Positions 16,128 through 23,963 of a stretch of DNA of 30,708 bases are shown here, in pieces (within the stretch, counting starts at the first letter, position 1; each line of letters begins with the position of its first letter). The position numbers were made by a program, and so were the translations under genes. Origin of the DNA: an uncultured Bacteriovoracaceae bacterium (lineage in GTDB: Bacteria > Bdellovibrionota > Bacteriovoracia > Bacteriovoracales > Bacteriovoracaceae); the NCBI GenBank assembly GCA_937952395.1, contig CALFYV010000195.1, positions 1 to 30,708 of the forward strand, given 5' to 3'. Under the pieces are notes generated by a model that saw nothing but the letters and a program-made list of their open reading frames with translations, did no database searches and was not told the DNA's origin.

Positions 16128-16415
16128 ATGAAATTTTTATCGATTCTTGTTGTTGTTCTTGTTCCTTCACTAGCTTTTGCAGAAACTACAGACGCATCAG
16201 CTTTTGCAATGTCTGCTGCTTGGGCCATTTCTTTAGCCGCTATCGGTGGAGCCTTTGCTCAAGGTAAAGCAGCAGCTGTAGCCCTTGAAGGGATTGCAAG
16301 AAATCCTGCCGCTTCAGACAAGCTATTTACTCCAATGATTATTGCTCTTGCCCTAATCGAGTCTCTAGTTATTTATGCATTTGTTATTGCATTCTTAATT
16401 AAGCCAACTGTTTAA
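16128..16415 (+). CDS. atpE: ATP synthase Fo subunit c
   Basis: Subunit c forms the rotating ring of ATP synthase. The 95-aa protein begins with a probable signal peptide, MKFLSILVVVLVPSLAFA, cleaved before ETTDAS. That leaves a normal two-helix hairpin: GGAFAQGKAAAVALEGIARNPAAS (polar loop RNP), then the second helix with IESLVIY, where Glu is the ion-carrying carboxylate. Gln in AFAQG and the Glu-Ser-x-x-x-Tyr pattern resemble the ion-site residues of Na+-type rings, but the Thr after Glu-Ser is Leu. An AGAAG Shine-Dalgarno-like site precedes the ATG. It is the last gene before a strong terminator. Confidence 0.97.
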   Translation: MKFLSILVVVLVPSLAFAETTDASAFAMSAAWAISLAAIGGAFAQGKAAAVALEGIARNPAASDKLFTPMIIALALIESLVIYAFVIAFLIKPTV

Positions 16416-16438
16416 TTTTAAATAAAAATAAACATTTT

Positions 16439-16467
16439 AGGGCCCTCGATTCGAGGGCCTTTTTTAT
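16439..16467 (+). terminator. Rho-independent terminator after atpE
   Basis: GGCCCTC (16441-16447) pairs with GAGGGCC (16453-16459) around a GATTC loop, and a run of T's follows. It ends the gyr/atp transcript and separates it from the convergent minus-strand operon whose last stop codon is at 16472. The reverse orientation has a weaker T tract, so use by the opposite operon is possible but less certain. Confidence 0.92.
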
Positions 16468-16471
16468 TTAT

Positions 16472-17689
16472 CTAAAAATAGCGAATGAGATTGAGCCCAA
16501 CCTGATTATCCTTATCTAAAAACTCAAGTCCACTTGGAACAAAAGATTTCTGAGGGGCATCAATATAGCGAAGAAAAGATTTAATATTCCATTTATCATT
16601 TAATCTTTGTGAATAAGATAAGGTGACCAAATGCTCACGACCTCTTTCTAAATCACTAATCAAGCTAACAAAGATCTGTTTGTTTAAAATATCATTAAAT
16701 GAAAAACGATATCCAAATAATAGATCTTTTTGAAAAACATTTAAAGTACTACGTTTGACTTTTCCCGTATCGGTAATGGTTTGACCTTCAAGAATGAGAG
16801 TTGATTCACTGCTGTTTAAATGATTAATAGTATAATCAAAACCAAACGCTACCAAGCTATGATCTTCTTGCTTCAGTGGCACAGGCCCTATAAATGAATT
16901 TTCATCTTTAAAATGTATAGTTGCAGTTTCAAGTTTTAATACTGCCGAATCAATAACATGCTGTAGGATAATTCCATATTGAGAACTAGGTAATGTATAA
17001 GGTGTTAACTTGTTATTATTAATAACATAAATAGGTTGATACTTGTTTTGTTGTTCTAAGGCGTAAATAGCGATATCAGTATTATTAAAGCTCTTCTCCC
17101 ATCTGAATGCCCACTGAGGAGTCCAGCTATCGCTCAATGTTTTACCATCTTTATCAATATTTACAGGGTCTTCAATATGTATGGGTGCAGTTGCAAAGCT
17201 TAACCTGTTTTGTGATTGTGCCAGGTTGGGCTTAGTAATATAAGGTAAAAAATATAAATTATAAGATCCATTTTCAGTTAAATATGTTATTTGAAGCATC
17301 GGCTCGCCAATTTTTTCAGCATTTTCTAGATTGGAGTCAAAATTTCGCGAATTAATAACATCAGCAGGATGAAAAGCCTCAGTTGCCGACCAGTTAAGGA
17401 TCTTGAGTCCAGCAAAAATTTTCCAATTCTTGATTTGATAAGACCCATATATATCTTCTGGAATAAATATTTTCCTTTGTTCATCTAAAAAATCATGACG
17501 AGCAAAAAAAGCAAGCTTTGAACTGAGTTTGTCATTTTCATGATAAAACTCAAAGTGTGGGCTCATGGCCAAACCTTGATCTTTTGTTGAATTATTATGG
17601 TCTGAAGTAAAGACTCTGCTTTCAAAAATAATTTCACCCTTATATGATGCTTGCAGAGAAAGAGAAAAAAAACATAACAAAAAATACAT
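16472..17689 (-). CDS. Putative outer-membrane beta-barrel protein, DUF1302-like
   Basis: The 405-aa product starts with a signal peptide (MYFLLCFFSLSLQAS). The rest shows alternating polar and aromatic strands ending in a terminal Phe (GLNLIRYF), as expected for an outer-membrane barrel. The segment KIFAGLKILNWSATEAFHPADVINSRNF resembles the DUF1302 / porin-like family that often travels with a LolA-like protein and an RND/MMPL exporter. It starts 3 nt after the stop of the LolA-like gene, so they are co-translated. No exporter gene is adjacent. Function is unknown. The family assignment is by pattern and neighbourhood. Confidence 0.65.
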   Translation of the reverse strand: MYFLLCFFSLSLQASYKGEIIFESRVFTSDHNNSTKDQGLAMSPHFEFYHENDKLSSKLAFFARHDFLDEQRKIFIPEDIYGSYQIKNWKIFAGLKILNWSATEAFHPADVINSRNFDSNLENAEKIGEPMLQITYLTENGSYNLYFLPYITKPNLAQSQNRLSFATAPIHIEDPVNIDKDGKTLSDSWTPQWAFRWEKSFNNTDIAIYALEQQNKYQPIYVINNNKLTPYTLPSSQYGIILQHVIDSAVLKLETATIHFKDENSFIGPVPLKQEDHSLVAFGFDYTINHLNSSESTLILEGQTITDTGKVKRSTLNVFQKDLLFGYRFSFNDILNKQIFVSLISDLERGREHLVTLSYSQRLNDKWNIKSFLRYIDAPQKSFVPSGLEFLDKDNQVGLNLIRYF

Positions 17690-17692
17690 TAG

Positions 17693-18454
17693 TTATTTTA
17701 CCAAATTATCTTTATTAAATTCTTGTTCTTGAAAAGTCACTTCGAGATCTCGTTTGTTCCATATAATAATAGATCGCTTTTTTGTTTGATGATTAATCAT
17801 CTCCATTTCCATGGCTCGCCACCATTTTTTAATTTTCTTATATTTTAGAAAATGAGCAGTTTTTAATAGTTCAGATTTACGATCATAATAATCAATTTTA
17901 ATAGGATTTAAATATTCTTTATCCATCCAAATTATTTGTTTAGTGTAACCACTGTTTTGATCTTTTGTAGTTCGCTCAATAACTTCAGTTTTTCGTTTAT
18001 TAAATTCTTCATCTTTAATATATCGGTAGTTATACTTTTCAATTTCTTGTGAACTGAAATCTTCATAAGAAAATTCACTACCCATAAATGAACCAGATTT
18101 ATTGCTAGAGGAAATTCGCTTTATTCTTTTTATTGATGGGAGATAAAGCCATTGGTCATCATCATCTTCTTTATGGCTCCAAGTTAGCATTTTGACCCCT
18201 TTAACATCTAATGGCCATTCGAATGAAATAATTGAACGATCTCCTTCATTTTGTTTCTCTTGAATCTTCGAATTCATTTTTCTGATTATTTTGTCGTTAT
18301 TAGCATTGATTAAATGCATTTCCATGAAGTTTCTTTCACCGATAAAGCCATTGTTAGCCTCTTGAGATTTTTTGGCGACAAGATAGCCTTTATCGTCGGC
18401 GTGTGTAAGATTTAACAATAAACAAATCGATAATACAAAAATTTTTAATTTCAT
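17693..18454 (-). CDS. Outer-membrane lipoprotein-sorting (LolA-like) protein
   Basis: The 253 aa begin with a signal peptide (MKLKIFVLSICLLLNLTHA), so it is periplasmic or envelope-located. The pattern ERNFMEMHLINANNDKIIRKM, SIISFEWPLDVKGVKMLTW, QWLYLPSIKRIKRISSSNKSGSFMGSEFSYEDF and DRKSELLKTAHFLKYKKIKKWWRAMEMEM matches the LolA-like proteins (COG2834-type; LolA_like Pfam family) usually encoded beside RND exporters and DUF1302 proteins. These are distinct from canonical LolA and probably handle lipids or hydrophobic cargo. It lies between uvrA (9 nt away) and the barrel gene. Confidence 0.8.
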   Translation of the reverse strand: MKLKIFVLSICLLLNLTHADDKGYLVAKKSQEANNGFIGERNFMEMHLINANNDKIIRKMNSKIQEKQNEGDRSIISFEWPLDVKGVKMLTWSHKEDDDDQWLYLPSIKRIKRISSSNKSGSFMGSEFSYEDFSSQEIEKYNYRYIKDEEFNKRKTEVIERTTKDQNSGYTKQIIWMDKEYLNPIKIDYYDRKSELLKTAHFLKYKKIKKWWRAMEMEMINHQTKKRSIIIWNKRDLEVTFQEQEFNKDNLVK

Positions 18455-18463
18455 TTCTTCTCT

Positions 18464-21256
18464 TTATAGTAATGATTTCAAATAATGACCAGTATGTGAT
18501 GCTTTAATTTTAGCAACCTCTTCTGGAGTTCCACTAGCAACAATATCTCCCCCAAACTTCCCACCTTCTGGACCCAGATCTATTACATAGTCTGCTGTCT
18601 TAATAACATCAAGATTATGTTCAATAACAACAACAGTATTATCTTGTTCAATAAGTTTATTTATAGCCTTAAGTAAAATATCAATATCTTGAAAATGTAA
18701 TCCAGTTGTCGGTTCATCTAAAACATAAAGGCAATGTCCTCTCGTTGCCTTAGATAATTCTCTTGCTAATTTTAGTCTCTGTGCTTCACCACCAGAAAGA
18801 GTTGTTGCTGGTTGGCCTAGTTTCATATAGCCAAGACCTACATCAAAAAGTGTATTTAAAGCTCTAGAGACTTTAGAATGATTCGAGAAAAAATCTTTTG
18901 CCTCTTCTATACTCATACTTAAAATGTCGGCAATATTTTTACCACGGTAAAGAACCGAGAGTGTTTCATCGTTGTAACGTTTACCAGAGCAATCACTGCA
19001 GGTAATAAAAACATCAGGTAAGAAATGCATTTCAATTTTTAATGAGCCGTTACCCTCGCATGTTTCACATCTTCCACCTTTAACGTTAAAACTAAATCTA
19101 CCCTGAGTATAACCTCGAACTTTTGATTCATTAGTATTAGAAAAAATTTTACGAATACTATCGAACAATCCGGTATAAGTAGCTGGATTGGAATGCGGTG
19201 TTCTTCCAATCGGACTTTGATCTAGTTCAATAATTGATTGTATGTACTCTGTGCCTTTAATTGATTTATAATTTACATTCGAGCCGGTTGAGTTTTTAAG
19301 AGAATTTTTTATAGCAGGTACTAGTATTTTATGAATTAAAGTTGATTTACCTGAACCACTTACTCCTGTTATGCAAACAAGATTGTTCAGTGGTATTTGT
19401 ACATCAACATTTTTTAAATTAAATTCCTGAGCACCTTTGAGTTCAATAAACTTGTCGGAGGAGCGTCTACTTTTTGGAGTTTGGATTTGTACTGTTTTGC
19501 TTAAAAAAGAGGCTGTTAGAGATTTTTTATTTTTCATTACCTTATCTAGGGTTCCATGTGCAACAACGTGACCACCATGTAAACCTGCTCCTGGTCCCAT
19601 GTCGATAATATAATCAGCAGTTCTCATAGTTTCTTCATCATGTTCAACAACAATTACTGTATTTCCAAGATTTTTTAAAGAGATAAGTGTTTGTATGAGC
19701 TTTTGATTATCCCTTTGATGAAGGCCAATACTTGGCTCATCTAAAACATAAATAACACCAGATAATGCAGAGCCAATTTGTGTTGCCAGTCGAATGCGCT
19801 GGCTTTCTCCGCCAGAAAGTGTTGCAGCTGAACGATTCAAGGTTAAATAATTCAATCCAACGTTGAGTAAAAATTGTATTCGCTCTTGAATTTCTTTTAG
19901 AAGTTTTTCAGCGATGATAGCTTTATGTCCTTTGTATTCTAACTTTGAAAAAAACAGAAATGTTTCATCCAATGGCAAATCACAAATATCAAAAATCGAT
20001 TGATTATTAATTGTTGCTGATAGTGCATAAGGATTTAATTTTTTACCCTTGCAGTCACTACAGGTTTCTATTTGCATATATTCTTCGAGATTGGCCCTTA
20101 CTCTCTCGGAGGAGGAATCGCTGTATTTTTTTTCAAGCCATTGGATTATGCCTGGGAATTTCTTTTTGAAATTAAACTGTGAATTTTCTGATTCAAATCT
20201 GTAAGTATAAACTTTAGATGAGCCTTCTGTAAGAATTTTAATAAAACTTTGTGGCAATTTATTGAAAGGTTCCTCAAGAGAAACTTTTTCTGCTTTTGCT
20301 ATAGAGCGAATCATTTGCAACAAAAAAGAACGTTTATTTAGAAGTGGTATTGCGCCTTCCTCTATAGAAAGTTTGTCATCCAATATTAATGTTTTTTTAT
20401 TAAAACCCTTAGATTCACCTAGTCCGTTACATTTTGAGCATGCACCAAGTGGCGAGTTGAAGGAAAATAATCGAGGTTCTAGCTGAGGAAAACTTGTTTG
20501 AGTTTCATGACAAAAATAATGTTCAGAATAGAAATGATCCACACCATCTTTATTTATAATGACATTTCCTCTTGCCAGTTTTAAGGCATACTCTACTGAA
20601 TCTGTAATACGGCTTTTGGCATCATCCTTTACAACAATTCTGTCTACAACAAGATCAATGTCATTAAATTTTGATTTATTTATTTTTATCTCATCGTTTA
20701 ATAAAAGGATCTCACCGTTTAATCTAATTCTAGAAAAACCCATAGACTGATACTTAGAAAGTTCTTCTTTGTGCTCTCCTTTTTTGTTTTTTAAAACAGG
20801 CGCGATAATCATAATCTTCGAACCTGCTTTAAAGCCAAGAATATTTTCAACGATTTGCTGTGCCGTTTGTGCCTCTAATGGTTGTTTTGTTATCGGTGAA
20901 TGAGCTTGCGCGGTTTTGGCAAATAAAATTCGTAAATAATCATAAACCTCAGTGACAGTTCCTACAGTTGAACGAGGGTTCCTAGATGTTGATTTTTGAT
21001 CAATCGCAATTGCAGGTGAAAGTCCTGAAATACTGTCCACATCTGGTGGATCAATTTGACCTAAAAACTGCCTGGCGTAGGATGAGAGAGACTCAATATA
21101 ACGTCTTTGACCTTCGGCATAAATAGTATCAAACGCTAAGGAAGACTTTCCAGAACCAGATGGTCCTGTAACAACGGTAAGCTGATTTCTTGGAATATCA
21201 ATAGTTATATTTTTTAAATTATGAACACGAGCACCATTAATTTTTATAAAATTCAA
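18464..21256 (-). CDS. uvrA: UvrA, excinuclease ABC subunit A
   Basis: UvrA is the damage-sensing ATPase of nucleotide excision repair; it loads UvrB and is recruited by Mfd. The 930 aa contain Walker A GPSGSGKSS (31-39), ABC signature LSGGESQ (about 480), a second Walker A GVSGSGKST (about 630), the zinc module CETCEGNG...CSDCSGKRYN, and a second signature LSGGEAQ (about 820) with DEPTTGLHFQD. In the first zinc module the usual CxxC is CHET, so one Cys is lost while the later CSKC remains. The start is TTG at 21256, with GAGG just upstream, and overlaps the pdxA TGA stop. Confidence 0.98.
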   Translation of the reverse strand: MNFIKINGARVHNLKNITIDIPRNQLTVVTGPSGSGKSSLAFDTIYAEGQRRYIESLSSYARQFLGQIDPPDVDSISGLSPAIAIDQKSTSRNPRSTVGTVTEVYDYLRILFAKTAQAHSPITKQPLEAQTAQQIVENILGFKAGSKIMIIAPVLKNKKGEHKEELSKYQSMGFSRIRLNGEILLLNDEIKINKSKFNDIDLVVDRIVVKDDAKSRITDSVEYALKLARGNVIINKDGVDHFYSEHYFCHETQTSFPQLEPRLFSFNSPLGACSKCNGLGESKGFNKKTLILDDKLSIEEGAIPLLNKRSFLLQMIRSIAKAEKVSLEEPFNKLPQSFIKILTEGSSKVYTYRFESENSQFNFKKKFPGIIQWLEKKYSDSSSERVRANLEEYMQIETCSDCKGKKLNPYALSATINNQSIFDICDLPLDETFLFFSKLEYKGHKAIIAEKLLKEIQERIQFLLNVGLNYLTLNRSAATLSGGESQRIRLATQIGSALSGVIYVLDEPSIGLHQRDNQKLIQTLISLKNLGNTVIVVEHDEETMRTADYIIDMGPGAGLHGGHVVAHGTLDKVMKNKKSLTASFLSKTVQIQTPKSRRSSDKFIELKGAQEFNLKNVDVQIPLNNLVCITGVSGSGKSTLIHKILVPAIKNSLKNSTGSNVNYKSIKGTEYIQSIIELDQSPIGRTPHSNPATYTGLFDSIRKIFSNTNESKVRGYTQGRFSFNVKGGRCETCEGNGSLKIEMHFLPDVFITCSDCSGKRYNDETLSVLYRGKNIADILSMSIEEAKDFFSNHSKVSRALNTLFDVGLGYMKLGQPATTLSGGEAQRLKLARELSKATRGHCLYVLDEPTTGLHFQDIDILLKAINKLIEQDNTVVVIEHNLDVIKTADYVIDLGPEGGKFGGDIVASGTPEEVAKIKASHTGHYLKSLL

Positions 21257-22179
21257 TTTTTACCTCGATGGAAAAATAGCGCTTGTTTAAGTAAATAATG
21301 ACATCCTTGATAAAGTGCAGTGTTTTTACCATAAATTTCAAAAGCTGTTCCATGATCAACACTTAGACGTATAAAAGGTAGACCAAGGGTTATGTTAACT
21401 CCAATGAATCCGTAGTGTGATTTAAATAAAGGTAGACCTTGATCGTGGTATGCGTATATAAAAAGCTGTTTTTTGTTTTTTTGGTTATGAAATAAAACAT
21501 CAGCTGAGATTGGTCCATGGAACTTAATTTTCTCATATTGCTGAGAAAGTGTTTGTACACTTTCATTTATCATACCGTCTTCTTTTCCAAGTAATCCATT
21601 TTCACCACAATGTGGATTTATACCGGAAAAATAGACCTCGTTTATTTCGATTTTATTGTCTCTTAGTTTATCAATTGAAAGTTGTACTTTTCTTACAATA
21701 GATTTAGGATTTAAAAATGAACTGATTTTTGAGATAGGGATATGATCTGACAATAGCAGAAAGTTGCTTTCGTTTGAAAGAAAAGCCATACCTATTTCAC
21801 TGTTTTGATAGTAACTTCTAAAGAATTCCGTATATCCGTTCTTTTGCTTACCATCAAGATACAATTGATCTTTACTTGTAGGAAGCGTGATCAAAATATC
21901 ATCTTTGGTAAGCATGGGTAAAATTTTTAATAACGAGGTGTTTGATTGCGTGTCTTGGATTTTATTTAAAAATGAACATGCCAGCTTGCAATTATTAAAA
22001 ATGATATGTTCTTCTTTTATTTCGTAATCTACATTTATAGAGTTCAATATTTGTAATAAAGAATCCTTAAAAGTAAATAATTTAAATTCACTCTGTTCTT
22101 TAGAGTTTAGCAAAATAAAACTTTTTATAAACACTTCTAAGCCGATAGAGTGTTCATGTCCTTGAGAGATATAAATCAT
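21253..22179 (-). CDS. pdxA: PdxA-family 4-hydroxythreonine-4-phosphate dehydrogenase, divergent
   Basis: PdxA oxidises 4-phosphohydroxy-L-threonine in the DXP-dependent vitamin B6 pathway. The 308 aa have the three expected metal-binding His regions: SDHIP (about 145), GINPHCGENG (about 190) and AYHDQGLPLFK (about 245). They also have HGPISADVLF and the C-terminal LGLPFIRLSVDHGTAFEIYGK. Two conserved spots differ. The N-terminal GDPAGIGPE motif reads GHEHSIGLE, and the substrate-site GHTE reads GYTE (about 115). It may be a functional PdxA or a drifted paralogue. It follows the SurA-like gene by 2 nt, as surA precedes pdxA in E. coli, and its stop overlaps the uvrA start. Confidence 0.85.
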   Translation of the reverse strand: MIYISQGHEHSIGLEVFIKSFILLNSKEQSEFKLFTFKDSLLQILNSINVDYEIKEEHIIFNNCKLACSFLNKIQDTQSNTSLLKILPMLTKDDILITLPTSKDQLYLDGKQKNGYTEFFRSYYQNSEIGMAFLSNESNFLLLSDHIPISKISSFLNPKSIVRKVQLSIDKLRDNKIEINEVYFSGINPHCGENGLLGKEDGMINESVQTLSQQYEKIKFHGPISADVLFHNQKNKKQLFIYAYHDQGLPLFKSHYGFIGVNITLGLPFIRLSVDHGTAFEIYGKNTALYQGCHYLLKQALFFHRGKN

Positions 22180-22181
22180 AA

Positions 22182-23087
22182 TTAAAGGGTATACTTTATG
22201 AAATAATTACTTTTTTCTTTCTCAAACCAAGATTGACTAAGTTTTTTAGAAAATTCAAAAAAAAGTTCATTTTTAATTTTTTCTTTTTCATTTTGAAAAA
22301 CCTCAGATTCTTTAAGATCTTTAGATTTAACAAAAAAAGTATGAATAAATCCATCCATGGAGATGGGTGAAGAAAATGATCCTTCGTCGGTATCTTTTAA
22401 GTTTTGCATTAAGATCTTGTTTAAGTTTTCTTCAGCAACGCTTTCAATATAATTTGTTTCAACTTCTTTATATATATCAGGAATATTACCGGTTAGTCGG
22501 TAAGTTTTTAAAATTTGTGGTAGCTCTTTTATGTCGTTACTATTTACTTTGTTTTCAGGTAAGTAAAAATCAACTAGCGAATATTTAAAACCTAAAGTTT
22601 TATTATTTTTATTTCTTTTATAAAATGTATTTTTAATTTCTTGCTCAGTAATTGATACGAGTGGAGCAATGATGCGAGCACTGAAAATATTCAATTCCAT
22701 TGTCTCACGTATGATTTCAAAATATTCCTCAAATCCAATCCCCTGTTTTTTTAAATAGGCCATAAGATCCTCACGTTTTAGGCCAATTCTCTTTTCTGTC
22801 ATTTGAATTCTGTTTTCAACGCTATCATCTGACACTACGTAACCAAGCTGAGTTAATTTATCCCTGATTATGTAAGTGTAAAAAATTTTATCTAAAATCT
22901 TCTCTGGACTTGTTTCTTCTTTGTCATAGATTAGTGGAGAAATTTCTGCTCGAGCAGGAAGGGTTTTTTGTATTTGTTTCAATTCAGACAGGGTAATAAT
23001 CTTTTCATTAATAACACCTGCGATTTTGTCTAAAACTTTAGCGTTTAACCCAAATGATAGAAAAATAACAAATAGCAAAGATCTCAT
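22182..23087 (-). CDS. surA: SurA-like periplasmic chaperone
   Basis: The 301-aa protein has a signal peptide (MRSLLFVIFLSFGLNA), then the SurA N-terminal pattern VLDKIAGVINEKIITLSELKQIQ and a helical chaperone core with KRIGLKREDLMAYLKKQGIGFEEYFEIIRETMELN. The C-terminal half is weakly parvulin-like (DTDEGSFSSPISMDGFIHTFFVKSK), with no obvious active-site signature, so it may act as a chaperone and not as a PPIase. It would assist outer-membrane protein folding in the periplasm. It lies between a second PPIase gene and pdxA. There is no Shine-Dalgarno. The start codon sits within a perfect 20-bp palindrome. Confidence 0.82.
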   Translation of the reverse strand: MRSLLFVIFLSFGLNAKVLDKIAGVINEKIITLSELKQIQKTLPARAEISPLIYDKEETSPEKILDKIFYTYIIRDKLTQLGYVVSDDSVENRIQMTEKRIGLKREDLMAYLKKQGIGFEEYFEIIRETMELNIFSARIIAPLVSITEQEIKNTFYKRNKNNKTLGFKYSLVDFYLPENKVNSNDIKELPQILKTYRLTGNIPDIYKEVETNYIESVAEENLNKILMQNLKDTDEGSFSSPISMDGFIHTFFVKSKDLKESEVFQNEKEKIKNELFFEFSKKLSQSWFEKEKSNYFIKYTL

Positions 23088-23096
23088 GAGATCTTT
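23077..23096. repeat. Perfect 20-bp palindrome over the surA-like start codon
   Basis: AAAGATCTCATGAGATCTTT is identical to its reverse complement. In the minus-strand mRNA it can fold as an 8-bp stem with a CAUG loop that contains the AUG start at 23087-23085. It could control surA translation or bind a dimeric protein. Confidence 0.7.
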
Positions 23097-23105
23097 TATA
23101 CAAAA

Positions 23106-23918
23106 TTATTTCAATAATTGCTTGTTAATTTTTATCTTTGCACTACTGCGTAAGTCTTCAAAGTAGTTGCTGATAATTTTATCACGCTTCTGGTCATAAA
23201 GAATTTTTTTATATGTATTCATATTTATTTCATTAAAAGGTTTAATTCCGGTAATTTTAATGACATGAACTCCGTATTGCGTTCTGGTTGGCCCTACGAT
23301 TTGGCCAACTTTTTTGCCGTTAATATCTTTAAAGAAGTTCGGAGTATATGCCACTGGTGGTTGAAATCCGAGGTCTCCAGCAGAGTTTGCCGTGCTTGAC
23401 TGTGAGTATTGTTTGGCAAAAGTTTCAAAGAGTTCAGGTTTGTCTTTAAGCTTGTTAATAATTTCTACAGCCTGGTCTATTGCTGTTTTGACTTCTTCTG
23501 GACTAGGGAAAGCACGTAAGCGAAATAATATATGACTCGTGCGGTATTCTTTGTTGTTTTCGTAATATTTTTTAACAGCATCATCTGAAATAGTACCAAT
23601 CTTTTTTAATTTATCTTCTAGATCTTTTGAAACTTGTGCATGGAATAAAACATCTTCGATTTTTCGTTTAACGATAGGATCATCAGCTAATTTATTTTTT
23701 TTAGCTTTTTCAATTGAAATCTCACGGTTAATGAGCTCTTCAAGACTTGATTCAATTGTAATGTCTCTATTGGTTACAGTTAAAACGTTTTGTTTGTAGT
23801 ATTCTATAAGTTCATCTTTATGAATATCAATTCCGTTCACGGTAGCTACCACTTCCTTTTTAGCAGCGAAAACAGAAAATGAGAAAATACAGCTAATAAA
23901 CAATGAAAAAATATTCAT
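23106..23918 (-). CDS. Parvulin-type peptidyl-prolyl isomerase (PpiC/PrsA-like)
   Basis: The 270-aa protein has a signal peptide (MNIFSLFISCIFSFSVFA), an N-terminal SurA/PrsA-like helical region (VATVNGIDIHKDELIEYYKQN) and a parvulin domain. The domain has YRTSHILFRLRAF, FETFAKQYSQSSTANSAGDLGF and IVGPTRTQYGVHVIKITGI, including the conserved His residues and GDLG. It should catalyse prolyl isomerisation or act as a chaperone in the periplasm. AAGGAAGG precedes the ATG. It lies 45 nt after mfd with no terminator between, and 18 nt before the SurA-like gene. Confidence 0.93.
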   Translation of the reverse strand: MNIFSLFISCIFSFSVFAAKKEVVATVNGIDIHKDELIEYYKQNVLTVTNRDITIESSLEELINREISIEKAKKNKLADDPIVKRKIEDVLFHAQVSKDLEDKLKKIGTISDDAVKKYYENNKEYRTSHILFRLRAFPSPEEVKTAIDQAVEIINKLKDKPELFETFAKQYSQSSTANSAGDLGFQPPVAYTPNFFKDINGKKVGQIVGPTRTQYGVHVIKITGIKPFNEINMNTYKKILYDQKRDKIISNYFEDLRSSAKIKINKQLLK

Positions 23919-23963
23919 AAATCCTTCCTTTAAATAAATTCTATTATTAGTTTAACAGAAATT

